This document shows positions 47,700 through 58,929 of a stretch of 64,000 nucleotides of DNA, one piece after another. The notes beneath the pieces were generated by a model. That model saw only the letters and a list, made by a program, of their open reading frames with translations. It ran no database searches and was not told where the DNA came from. Numbering within the stretch: the first letter of the stretch is position 1; each line of letters opens with the position of its first letter. The position numbers and the translations under genes are program-made. Origin of the DNA: Sipunculus nudus (lineage: Eukaryota; Annelida; Sipuncula; Golfingiida; Sipunculidae). The DNA is taken from assembly GCA_026874595.1 (NCBI GenBank), contig CM049310.1, forward strand, positions 33,483,558-33,547,557, read 5' to 3'.

Positions 47700-50600
47700 A
47701 AAGAATAACAGGTGGCACCACCTGTTTCCCGTACATGACAACACTATCCAAGATCTTCGTTCAAGTTGATTTTTGGACCAATCAATGCATCCCTTATTGA
47801 GAAATTAATGATTTTGTGTGATTTTCACCATATATGGCAATATTCAAGGTCAAGGCCACTCATTGGAAAGGTCATGACCCCTATTCAAATAAACATTATC
47901 CTATAACCCATATCCATGTATATGCATAATATGAAAGAAATTTGTCCATTAGTTTTTGACTTATAATGCTCACAGTACTGATAAATGGCAATGATGGGGT
48001 ATTAAACGGCACAAAACAAGTAAAAGAATAACAGGTGGCGCCACCTGTTTCCGGTACATGACAATACTTTCCAAGATCTTTGAACATGTTGATTTTTGGA
48101 CCAATGCATGCATCCCTTATTGAGATATTAATGATTTTGTGTAATTTTCACCATATATGGCAATATTCAAGGTCAAGGCCACTAATAGGAAAGGTCATGA
48201 CCCCAATTTATATATACATTATCCCATAACCCATATCTATGTATATGCATAATATGAAAGAAATCTGTCTATTAGTTTTTGACTTATATTGCTCACAGGT
48301 TATAAATGTACTGTTAAGTGGCAATGATGGGGTATTAAACGGCACGAAAACAAGTAAAAGAATAACAGGTGGCGCCACCTGTTTCCGGTACATGACACTA
48401 CTATCCAAGATTTTGGGTCAAGTTGATTTTTGGACCAATGCATGCATCCCTTATTGAGAAATTAATGATTTTGTGTGATTTTCACCATATATGGCAATAT
48501 TCAAGGTCAAGGCCACTCATTGGAAAGGTCATGACCCCTATTCAAATAAACATTACCCTATAACCCATATCCATGTATATGCATAATATGAAAGAAATTT
48601 GTCCATTAGTTTTTGACTTATAATGCTCACAGTACTGATAAATGGCAATGATGGGCTATTAAACGGCACAAAACAAGTAAAAGAATAACAGGTGGCACCA
48701 CCTGTTTCCGGTACATGACAATACTTTCCAAGATCTTCGAACATGTTGATTTTTTTAACAATGCATGCATCCCTTATTGAGATATTAATGATTTTGTGTA
48801 ATTTTCACCATATATGGCAATATTCAAGGTCAAGGCCACTCTAATAGGAAAGGTCATGACCCCAATTTAAATAAACATCATCCCATAACCCATGTCTATG
48901 TATATGCATAATATGAAAGAAATCTGTCCATTAGTTTTTGACTTATAATGCTCACAGTACTGTTAAGTGGCAATGATGGGGTATTAAACGGCACGAAAAC
49001 AAGTAAAAGAATAACAGGTGGCACCACCTGTTTCCCGTACATGACAACACTATCCAAGATCTTCGTTCAAGTTGATTTTTGGACCAATCAATGCATCCCT
49101 TATTGAGAAATTAATGATTTTGTGTGATTTTCACCATATATGGCAATATTCAAGGTCAAGGCCACTCATTGGAAAGGTCATGACCCCTATTCAAATAAAC
49201 ATTATCCTATAACCCATATCCATGTATATGCATAATATGAAAGAAATTTGTCCATTAGTTTTTGACTTATAATGCTCACAGTACTGATAAATGGCAATGA
49301 TGGGGTATTAAACGGCACAAAACAAGTAAAAGAATAACAGGTGGCGCCACCTGTTTCCGGTACATGACAATACTTTCCAAGATCTTTGAACATGTTGATT
49401 TTTGGACCAATGCATGCATCCCTTATTGAGATATTAATGATTTTGTGTAATTTTCACCATATATGGCAATATTCAAGGTTAAGGCCACTCTAATAGGAAA
49501 GGTCATGACCCCAATTTATATATACATTATCCCATAACCCATATCTATGTATATGCATAATATGAAAGAAATCTGTCTATAAGTTTTTGACTTATATTGC
49601 TCACAGGTTATAAATGTACTGTTAAGTGGCAATGATGGGGTATTAAACGGCACGAAAACAAGTAAAAGAATAACAGGTGGCGCCACCTGTTTCCGGTACA
49701 TGACACTACTATCCAAGATTTTGGGTCAAGTTGATTTTTGGACCAATGCATGCATCCCTTATTGAGAAATTAATGATTTTGTGTGATTTTCACCATATAT
49801 GGCAATATTCAAGGTCAAGGCCACTCATTGGAAAGGTCATGACCCCTATTCAAATAAACATTATCCTATAACCCATATCCATGTATATGCATAATATGAA
49901 AGAAATTTGTCCATTAGTTTTTGACTTATAATGCTCACAGTACTGATAAATGGCAATGATGGGCTATTAAACGGCACAAAACAAGTAAAAGAATAACAGG
50001 TGGCACCACCTGTTTCCGGTACATGACAATACTTTCCAAGATCTTCGAACATGTTGATTTTTTTAACAATGCATGCATCCCTTATTGAGATATTAATGAT
50101 TTTGTGTAATTTTCACCATATATGGCAATATTCAAGGTCAAGGCCACTCTAATAGGAAAGGTCATGACCCCAATTTATATATACATCATCCCATAACCCA
50201 TGTCTATGTATATGCATAATATGAAAGAAATCTGTCCATTAGTTTTTGACTTATAATGCTCACAGGTTATAAATGTACTGTTAAGTGGCAATGATGGGGT
50301 ATTTAACGGCACGAAAACAAGTAAAAGAATAACAGATGGCGCCACCTGTTTCCGGTACATGACATTACTATCCAAGATCTTCGGTCAAGTTGATTTTTGG
50401 ACCAATGCATGCATCCCTTATTGAGAAATTAATGATTTTGTGTGATTTTCACCATATATGGCAATATTCAAGATCAAGGCCACTCTCATAGGAAAGGTCA
50501 TGACCCCAATTTAAATAAACATCATCCCATAACCCATATCTATGTATTTGCATAATATGAAAGAAATCTGTCCATTAGTTTTTGACTTATAATGCTCACA

Positions 50601-50935
50601 GTACTGTCAAGTAGCAATTTTGGGGATATTAAACGGCATGAAAACAAGTAAAGAATAATAGGTGGCGCCACCATTTCTGGAACATGACAACCCTATCCAT
50701 GATCTTCGATCAACTTGATTTTGGGATCAATCCATGCAAGTTTTCTTGAGATATTTAAGAATTTGTGTGATTTTCCCCAAAATTGAACCTATTCAAGGTC
50801 AAGGTCACTATCCTAGTTGAGGTCATGACCTCATTTTGAATAGGCGTCGTCCTCTCACCCATATCTATACATATACCAAGTTTGGTAAAGATCCGTGAAA
50901 TATTTTTTGAGTTATTGTGTCCAAAAGAAATCTCT
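47700..50935. repeat. Ten-monomer ~327-bp array with four-monomer higher-order repeat
   Basis: The palindromic core (ggtggcgccacc or ggtggcaccacc) starts at 47711, 48034, 48368, 48691, 49017, 49340, 49676, 49999, 50335 and 50661. Monomer lengths are 323, 334, 323, 326, 323, 336, 323, 336 and 326. Monomers 1-4 recur as 5-8 at 1306-1308 bp offset, with near-identical sequence and the same type of core in each position. Every monomer also has caccatatatggcaatattc followed by aaggtcaaggcc; the last one is diverged. Repeated 63- and 66-codon minus-strand frames follow the monomers and are not genes. Confidence 0.93.
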
Positions 50936-50957
50936 GCGGCGGCGGCGGCGGGGGCGG
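50935..50957. repeat. (GGC)n run
   Basis: Gcggcggcggcggcgggggcgg, an island of pure G/C in AT-rich DNA, just inside the right end of the array-bearing element. Confidence 0.9.
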
Positions 50958-51130
50958 TGATCCGACGGTGCCTAAACCATAGTATCTCCAGACTATGTCT
51001 GGCGATACAATGATAGTAATATTTATTCAGAAATATTTAACCCAATCCTTTACAAGATTACATAAATATACATCCAACTGCATTCACTTTAACTGTTCTT
51101 GAGAAAATATGATCAAAAGGAATTAAAAGA

Positions 51131-51370
51131 TGGTTGCCTGGTGGCCATATTGGACTTCTGACAAGTCTGAAATCAGACAACAAACATTCTCTAAATCGGA
51201 CCAAACATTTAAGAAAAATTACTGAAACTGCCCTGAAGAATGAATTTCTAAGGTGGCTAACTGGCAGACATAATGGATTTCTGACAAGTATGACATTTAA
51301 TATCCCACATTCTCCAATAAGAGACCAAACTTGGGGCAAATTATCCAGTAATAAATGCCCAAAATAATTC
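51131..51370. repeat. Duplicated ~120-bp block
   Basis: Two diverged units start at 51131 (tggttgcctggtggccatat) and about 51251 (ggtggctaactggcagacat). Both continue ggatttctgacaagt, then aacattctc/cacattctcc, then ggaccaaac/gaccaaact. Overlapping frames of 77 (plus) and 134 (minus) codons arise from this repeat. Confidence 0.6.
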
Positions 51371-52079
51371 AAAAGGCATGTCCAGGCACTCATATCAGAT
51401 TTATAGATATGCAATTGTAAAAAGTGTAAGTCCAATATTTTTATTATCACTCTGCTTTTCAATGGGGTCAGCAGGGTAGGTAAACTGCCAAACCTGAAAG
51501 AAAAGAAAAGCAGAAAGCATGTTTAAGAGTCTTGAAATAAAACAAAAAGCCATCCTAAATCAAGGTACAGATCCACATATTATGAGAACAAACACTTGCT
51601 TTTATATGTGGTGATATATATTAAAATATTCAGATATCTAGGAAACTAAGTTTATTGCTAGGATTCCATAATATAAACTGCAAAATGTTCCCATCATCTT
51701 ATAAATCAGTAGCTAAACCTTAATACTATACTCTCATAGTCTTAATGCCTGGCTGAAGCATTCTGACAACAGTGTTTTTGTTATGAAGTAACGAGGTACT
51801 TATCACTGAGCCTTATCACTTAATAGGCTGATACAAAAGGGAGTCATATGTCACCAGTGTCACTCACAATTACAGCCACACAGGGAGATGTACCAGCTGG
51901 AGTGGGATGGTTATATATACAAGAAAAATAGAGATGGTCTAAAAAATAAGTAATTGTGAACATCCCTGACCTATGACCTTGGCCTTTTGCCCATATATCA
52001 ACTGGATTCTTTCTAAATGATGGGTAACTACTGACCACTTAAATCTGGTGTAATTACTTGGCAACCAATGGGTGAATAA

Positions 52080-52850
52080 CTTTGACCTGCAACCTTTAAC
52101 CTGCTGACCAGCTGACCCCAAAATCAATAAGTTATTTATTCAAGCAAAAAGACCCATAAATATGAAGTTTGAGTCAAACTGAGTGATGCATAGATGTGGC
52201 ATATGTGAAAGACTGAAGGTTTGGGTTGAACAGTTACACTTGAAATATGCTCACAAGCATTTAGAACAATTAAATATTGTGACCTTGACCTTTGACTTTT
52301 TGACCTCAACATCAATAGGCTTCTTCCCTTATTGGTAGGTAAGCCATATATGACAGATGGAAGGTACAGATTGAAAAGTTTGCCTGAAAATGACTCCACG
52401 CAAGAAGTGGGTGCTGTGAACTTGACCTTTGACCTCAAAATCAACAGGTCTTTTCCCCTGATGGCAGAGAAGCGATGTCAGTGCTGGAAGGTTTGGAATG
52501 AAAAGTCTAGCTTGAAATGTGTCCACTACCTTTTCAAAGAAGTGGATCCTGTGACCCTGACATTTGACCTTGTGACCTCAAAATCTATAGGATTCTTTTC
52601 CAACTTAGTAGGTGAGCTATATGTGAAAGATCAAAGAATTGGGATGAAAGGGTTGGCTTAAAATGCATCCACATGCTTTTCAAAGAGGAGACCCCTGTGA
52701 CCTTGACCTTTGACCTTTTGACCTAAAAAAATTATGGTTCTTCCCCTGTTGGTAGGTGAGCTGTATGTGAAAGATGGAAGGTTTTGGATGAAAATTTTGT
52801 CTCAAAGAGTTATTTCTGGGGGGTGCAAACACACCCCATAACTTCGAGAA
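52080..52850 (+). repeat. ~130-bp tandem array rich in TGACCTTGACCTTTGACC
   Basis: Units contain gtgaccttgacctttgacct, a cctcaaaatcaa phrase, cttcccctgttggtaggtga and gaaagatggaaggttt. Cores lie near 52280, 52423, 52550 and 52698. The same family fills 62840-63640. Confidence 0.75.
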
Positions 52851-53045
52851 TATAGGTCGCAGTGACCTAATTTCAGGTTTGCAAGGAGATCTTTTTATAA
52901 CCTCTAAGACTGCATAGGGTTCATGGCCCTAGCCCCTATGGTTATGATTTGTGCCCTGCTAACGGCCGGACGGACAGACGGAAGGACGCCGGACAAAGAC
53001 CCATCGCTAGAGCCCAGCATGACTGAAAGTCAGCTGAGCTAAAAA

Positions 53046-54554
53046 AAATTATAAGTGCAAATCAGGGTAGACGTGTTGCCCTAATGGTAGTTGTTTTCTT
53101 TTATTTGGTTATAATATATCAACCATGGATGATGATTACTGGAGTCAATTTTTTATTAAAAATAACATATAACTGGTTATACGTTTATTTACCGTATAAT
53201 ATATCCACAGTCATTCGCTATCCCCATGCATGCACCTGTTTTTTTTTTCAATTTTTTTTTAATTAAGACCAATGAATTCATTTTTTCTTCAAAGGTAGAA
53301 GTAGAAAATTTTGCAGTAACTGTAATGAAACAACAACCCATCCTTCACAAGATTTCATCAAAATCCCTTCAGAAGATATGGCTCAGAGACACACACAAAC
53401 ACATAGGGCTGATCACATAAGTGCCTGACCCCTTCAATTGCACAGATAAAGATAAAGTAAAATAAAGCTGTCAATCACCTATCTATTCAGATAAAACAAA
53501 TAAATGCAGTTTCTCTTAATCTGTCAGTCAACAGCGTATAATTTGTAAAAAAAAAATAAAATCAGTGACTGGCACCAGAATAGACTACAACCAAAAACAC
53601 TAAAATGTCAATATGTGGGTTTTGCACCAAGTAAACTTTTAACAAAGGTTTTAGAAGCAGGACCTTTTAACACTAACGGAAACTCTTGTGAAGTCCATGT
53701 TAAGATTGAGTCCATCGATTATTAAATCCGCTGGCAGAGCCAAGCAGACAGGACTTGCAGAGGATGTTCGTGTGAGAGCATTTTATGTTTTATCAAAGAG
53801 CTGGCTGGGTTGCTTAAGACAATGCTGCAGGAAAATTTCTTGTGACATACCTCAAGGTTATGCTATTATAGCCATGCTTTAAAAACTGTTCAAAGTGAAG
53901 ACTGCAGGAGAAAGGATTTCTGATAGAGGTAAAAGCACTGCTGATTCAGAAGGCTGATAAAAAAGATCAAAATAATCCAGTTTGATGAAACTTTGATTAT
54001 ATTTCAAGATTGTTTTGAACTTGTTAACTTGATATCTTTAAGACCAATGGTTCAAGAAAACTGCTAGATAAGAAAACTAGCAACAGATGAATCTGAGAAA
54101 ACTGATTTTGAATCATGAGATTTTAGAGTTTTCTTTACAGATGAAATTAGCCACTTAAGAGTGAACTGCCTGCAGCCTGAGGATGGGAGATTCCTAATCT
54201 AGAGAAGCCCAGTTGTTATTATAGTCCTCTTGGGTGTTTAGGGGGATAAGGTCTCTCTTGTTAAAGCCATTTATCAGTCAGCTGAAATGAATGTGATAAC
54301 ATTTCAGTAGCTGTACTAACTGTTGACAGTTTAACAGCTAAGTTCCTGCTGGGTTAATTGGCAACTCAAGAAAGCTGAAAGCAGTAATTGGGATCTAATT
54401 ACAATTGTGTATTTATTGCTCAGAGGACAGAAATTAAATCACAGTTGAAAAAGTAATTGGTACAATTTGTACCAAGCACAGCTATACATTCATGATGTTA
54501 CATCAAAGGAATACCAGATTTGATATTTATGAGTCTATCCTTAACACAGGTATT
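53046..54554. other. AT-rich spacer with one weak exon-like frame
   Basis: A plus-strand frame at 53688-53882 (IIKSAGRAKQTGLAEDVRVR...) has sensible composition but no clear acceptor. Other frames are AT-driven. Confidence 0.3.
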
Positions 54555-54556
54555 AG

Positions 54557-54590
54557 ACTAGCCCATGGGCCGTGATGCTCAGCTGAACAT
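54557..54590 (+). mobile_element. Solo left terminus of the GCTCAGCTGA family
   Basis: Cccatgggccgtgatgctca then gctgaac, with gctcagctga at 54577-54586. No right end is visible before the next element. Confidence 0.5.
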
Positions 54591-55735
54591 CTTAGCAACA
54601 TGCAGCTGCCAAAATCTCATGTATTAACAATAGTATTCATAAATCATAGTATACCATTAAATGTTATGTCATGTCCAAATTATAAGCTTTGGTTTTTATC
54701 TGAATTAGATGGAGAATTTTAAGATGTTGCATAAGTGGTATCCATAAAAAGTAGGGCAATGAAGAAGAATAAGAAAGGTGAGAGTCAAGCAGTTGGTTTC
54801 AAATACTATACAGATATGTTTGCTATAGGGATCAATATATTGTGAATAAGGTTTGTGGTTTGGTTCTTGATCTGATGCCATCAATACTCACTGTTATGGC
54901 TGTAATTAGCTTTTTATTGATGGTTCATTGGAAAGGTAATGACTGCTGTTAGGACTTAAGCATATCAGGTTTCCTATTTCCTTTAGCAAGTATGATGATC
55001 TTCACAAAATTTACTTAACCTGTTTACATTTATTTTAGATTTCTGACAAATTCTGACACTATTTATTTTTACACTAACAGCCATATCTTTTCAAGCTTTT
55101 TTTGTATCTTTATCAAATTTTCAACAGTTCCAACTAAGAGGGTTTGCTGAAGATTATTGAAAATCATTGAAACTTAGAAATAATATGCAATATTTTTGTC
55201 CTGAAAGAATCTATACATATCATGGCATTCTAGTTGCCCATTTAGAGTGCTCTTTAGTGGCTTGTAAACAGTAAAGGGATGCATATAAAACAATAGGTGA
55301 AACCGATTTTTTATTAAATGTTAATACTTTTGGATTTAAAAACATACAGAGCAGTTGACAAAAAAGAACAGGTGACTAGAAGGAGACACAAATGATTTGA
55401 TATATGCCATACAAAAACCAGTAAAGCTTAATTCATACAAAATGGACAATATACATCTCCAAAAATAGTTTAGCATTTACAGTACATATAAAGTAGTATA
55501 TTGTATACAGTAAAATGATATACAGGTGTTATAATTCTGAATATTATTTTGAATGCTGACACAGGAATATAAATACACTGATATACAGACACTAAATAGA
55601 CAAAAAGTCTGCGACATCTACAATGGCAAGCAAACCAGTAATATGTCATCAGCAAATAATTCAGCTGCAACCTGCTGGTCAAACAATAGAAAATTTACCA
55701 ACATGAGATACAGATATACCTAAACCAACAAAAAA
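54591..55735. other. AT-rich spacer
   Basis: Nothing recognised. Confidence 0.4.
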
Positions 55736-56143
55736 TCAATTACACCATTGGCATATAAAACACTCAGTACAGAGAAGGACCCTAATCGAGATTTCACAAA
55801 TAACAGGAGCGCAGGATAGCCATAGGTAGAAAATCAATGCGGGCTTTTGTGGAACAGAATTCTCCACAGTGTCTCTCTGTTTGTTGTGCAACAATGCCGC
55901 CAGGCCCCTTTGGGATGCCTCCTTTGACACAGTTGACCAAAATTGATATGGAGCCATAATGAGGCTCTGAGCCACAGGCTGGACATTGACTGTGCTGCCA
56001 GCCTCCATGGTGCTGCGTATGGTCACCTTAATAGCTAGATTGTTGAGTTTCCTCTGTTCAAGACATCTTGGTCTCCTGCTGGATTCCATCAGCTTTCACA
56101 AGACTTCATGGACTAGTGAAAGGATCCACTGATCTATAATCAT
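55736..56143 (-). pseudogene. Candidate exon interrupted by one in-frame TGA
   Basis: A strong minus-strand acceptor (gattgcctttttctgcag) precedes a frame MIIDQWILSLVHEVL, then TGA (56098-56096), then a further 119 codons in the same frame: KLMESSRRPRCLEQRKLNNL, TIRSTMEAGSTVNVQPVAQS and SKEASQRGLAALLHNKQRD, ending in a Cys-rich tail at TAA. The part after the TGA looks coding. Options are a decayed exon, a terminal exon that ends at the TGA with a fortuitously open 3' UTR, or recoding of UGA. Family unknown. Confidence 0.3.
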
Positions 56144-56657
56144 CTGCAGAAAAAGGCAATCATATGACTATCTGGATGTTTTAAGTATTAAATGATGTTA
56201 TATATTACACCAGGTGTCCTATGAGTTTAGGCCGACTATTTTGCAGGAAAAGCACATGACCACCAATGAAAACTTATGTTTAGTCATGCAACATCCTGCG
56301 ATTTGTTGCATCTTGTCACTCTGTCTGCATAAGACAAAAATAACTGACAAATTAACTTTTCCCAACATCCAGCAGGCATGCAACACCCAGAAACTGCATT
56401 TCCTGCTGGCTTGTAACTTTCAGAACATTTTTAAACCCCAGTTTCAAAGTTCATTACTACACAGAATGCATATTAAGTATTATTATACCAGATTCTAACC
56501 AACAACAGATGTGCATTGAGTTAAGCAGAGGTAATGGAACAGACAATAGATTTCCAAGTTCTCTACTTCACAGGGGGCTAAATGTACATCTGATCATCAC
56601 CAGACTTCCTCTTCTCCATGAAGCTGGATTAGCAACACCACTTTGCCTTCAGGCATC

Positions 56658-56796
56658 TCATTCAAACACAAGTCCAACTACATCCTCATCCTGCTGTGCT
56701 GTTAGAGTATCATCTATAAACAACCACTTTTCTTGCCCAGACCTTGCTGGATTGATTCTCTGAGGAGAGCCCCTACTTTTCTCCAGGAAAACAAAT
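56658..56796 (-). CDS. Candidate terminal exon, unidentified
   Basis: On the minus strand, acceptor aacataatccttag opens a 139-nt exon (first base completes a codon). It reads FVFLEKSRGSPQRINPARSG then QEKWLFIDDTLTAQQDEDVV and GLVFE, then TGA. Composition is strongly coding-like, with an acidic end. The left end of a GCTCAGCTGA-family element begins at 56811, only about 14 bp upstream of the acceptor. The pyrimidines available to the acceptor are therefore mostly element sequence. The gene's earlier exons would lie at higher coordinates. Confidence 0.45.
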
Positions 56797-57429
56797 CTAA
56801 GGATTATGTTACAAACAAGGGACCCATGGGTCACGTTGCTCAGCTGAATTTTGGAAAATATTAGTAACTGCAAAATATTTTTATTTCTTTTGGTTTTTCA
56901 TGTATATTACCATTTGAAAAGCTAAGAGAAAATGGCCCTGCTGAAATAGACCTCTGTAAATTATAGATTAATGAACATGAGCTAAAGCATATGCACTGTG
57001 TAATAAATGAAATTTTTGGCCTGAAATCATTTTGTGATGCACCTAGGGAAAAAATGGGCCTACGGTAAGTGTTATATAAAAGTTACAATACATAAACAAA
57101 TAATGTGTGAAGGTAATTAAGTTTTCAAAAGTTAAATATATGGCCATAATAGTTAAAAATTAATCCCACAAAGTTTGACCAATATTCCTGATTTTAAACT
57201 AAGTTTAACAGTGTTATTTACACCTAGGCTCGGCCAACTTTAAGAGATATGAATGAAATGCTACAAAGTATTTATATCTTCTTAAATCTTGTTGAATCTA
57301 TCTTAAATCTATCTCATTTGAATATTAGGATTAAATTCCTGAACAATTTTTTTCTTTAAAAAAATCAAAATTGTCCAAGTCTCAACAAAAAGAATTTATT
57401 TAACATTAATTATAAGATTCATCTTGTTT

Positions 57430-57960
57430 ATTAGCCCTGTGTATTGAAGGGGTGGGTGGGGGAGGGGTCTCTGTTGTAACTGCTCGTTGCTGAAATAAAT
57501 GTGAAATTATAAGATTAATCTTGTTTATAGTACAGGTCTGTCAACAGAATGAGGGGGGGGGAGAGAAAGGCTCCCTGTGGTATTAACTGCAGACAGCCTG
57601 ATCAAGCTCAACAAGAGTGACGGCTTGTCCCAGTGATGGGATTACATAACATCAGGGGAGCATAGCAATGCACTGAATGACCTACAGTGACCAAAGTGGA
57701 CTGCTTGACAATGTAAGGGAATACAACAAGAGCCTCCAAAAAATTCAATCACTAGCCTAATTTTGCAGCTTTTATTTTCAAATTTCAGATTTTATCAGAT
57801 TAAATCCTTATGTGTACATGCTGTGAAAATTAAATCCAGAGTACTTACAGGAAAAAATGTGCCGTGGCCAAATTAGGCAAAACTTAAGGTACTGATTTTA
57901 TATTTATGCTTAAAACTTAAAACTATGGCTGAATGACTGTGGGGGGGGGGGGGGAGTTGC
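57430..57960. repeat. G-rich runs
   Basis: Plus-strand G runs: ggggtgggtgggggaggggt near 57449, gagggggggggaga near 57552 and a run of about 15 G near 57940. Another G-rich and (GT)n stretch lies at 58690-58755. Confidence 0.85.
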
Positions 57961-58797
57961 AACACCTATGGATATTAATACAGAATACGGAATAGAATTC
58001 AATGGTGCTTACAGGGACTGGTGGGAGTTACAGCACCTCTGCATATACATAAAGGATAACATTTAATTTAAAAGAAATTATTTAAAATATTTAAAAACAT
58101 GCAGAGATATGGAAAACAAAGCAAATAACTTTAAATTCCATTCTACTGAGACAGGAAAATAATGAACAAATATTTGCATATGATCCTATATTTTCTTTTG
58201 TTAAGTCATTTTTTTTTAAGTTTATAAATTTTACTATATACTTCCAGTATATCATATATATTTGAATATTTGAATTGATTCACAAATCTATATTGCATCA
58301 ACATTTATAGTTAATTTAGTCAGGTAACATCAAATTAGGCACAAATATATATATATATATATATATATTTTATAAAATATTTTTAATTTTGCAAAGCAAT
58401 ACTATATATGAAAATAACATTCCAGATTTCACAATTAAAATTGCACCTTTATTTATCCATGATTTGCTTCATATATTATCAAATTATGCCTACTGATGGG
58501 TTAAATTATATTTTGTTTAATTATTTAAAAGGAAATAATTTCTTTAAAATGCTACATCAGATCAACGTGGCATCTCTTGGATTACTTCTTGAATTAATAT
58601 TTCAACAAAAGTTGTGCACATTGGATAAAAAACAGCTATATATTTAAAGAAATACAGTTGACAATAACAAACCATGTATTGCAATATAATTGGTAAGGTG
58701 GTGGTGGTGTGTGTGTGTGTGTGTGGAGGGGGGGGGGTGAATTGGGGGGGGGGATGTTAGGGTAGGGCCCATGAGAATAAGTGTATGTTTTTTACAG

Positions 58798-58924
58798 CAG
58801 GGCCATTCTGCCAGTGCTGCATCACTTACAAGGTTACCGAGGCAAGGCTGTAGTGAGCGAGAGTGGGGTCTTGGATGTACAAAATGCAAATACATTAAAG
58901 CGTCTGAAAAACTTCAATAATGTG
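58798..58924 (+). CDS. Candidate internal exon, unidentified
   Basis: Acceptor gtatgttttttacag and donor aatgtg/gtaata bound 127 nt (one base, then 42 codons, ending in phase 0). The reading RAILPVLHHLQGYRGKAVVS then ESGVLDVQNANTLKRLKNFN is balanced and clearly unlike the AT-rich frames around it. A second frame (QGHSASAASLTRLPRQGC...) is also open. I recognise no family. It lies within the span of the 56.8-61.3-kb composite element, so it may be host sequence between two insertions. Confidence 0.42.
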
Positions 58925-58929
58925 GTAAT

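Larger units (their letters stand above)
47430..51008. mobile_element. Array-bearing element with GTATCGCCAGAC ends
   Basis: The left boundary carries ggcaccgcaggtgcc (47430-47444, a 6-bp hairpin) and gtatcgccagac (47448-47459). The right boundary carries ggtgcctaaacc, gtatctccagac (50982-50993), tat, then gtctggcgatac (50997-51008), which fold on each other with one mismatch. Between them are ten tandem monomers. Short arms around a tandem core again recall pearl-type bivalve elements. Confidence 0.5.
47029..53044 (+). mobile_element. GCTCAGCTGA-family composite element, 6 kb
   Basis: The left end acaagtgacccatgggtcat then gacgctcagctg (47051-47060) matches the other family starts. The right end has ggacggacagacggaagg, cgccggacaaag and aaagtcagctgagctaaa (tcagctgagc at 53030-53039). 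Inside lie the higher-order array with its own ends (47430-51008), a ~120-bp duplicated block (51131-51370) and a TGACCTTGACC-rich array (52080-52850). It may be one element grown by nested insertion or two elements that share end types. Confidence 0.45.

Noticed and set aside
47896-50375. Repeated 63-66 codon minus-strand frames with identical products
   Set aside because: They are one frame of the 327-bp monomer, spaced by monomer length, with no splice or translation signal.
51058-51462. 134-codon minus-strand open frame
   Set aside because: It is antisense to a duplicated repeat block, and the plus strand is open over the same bases.
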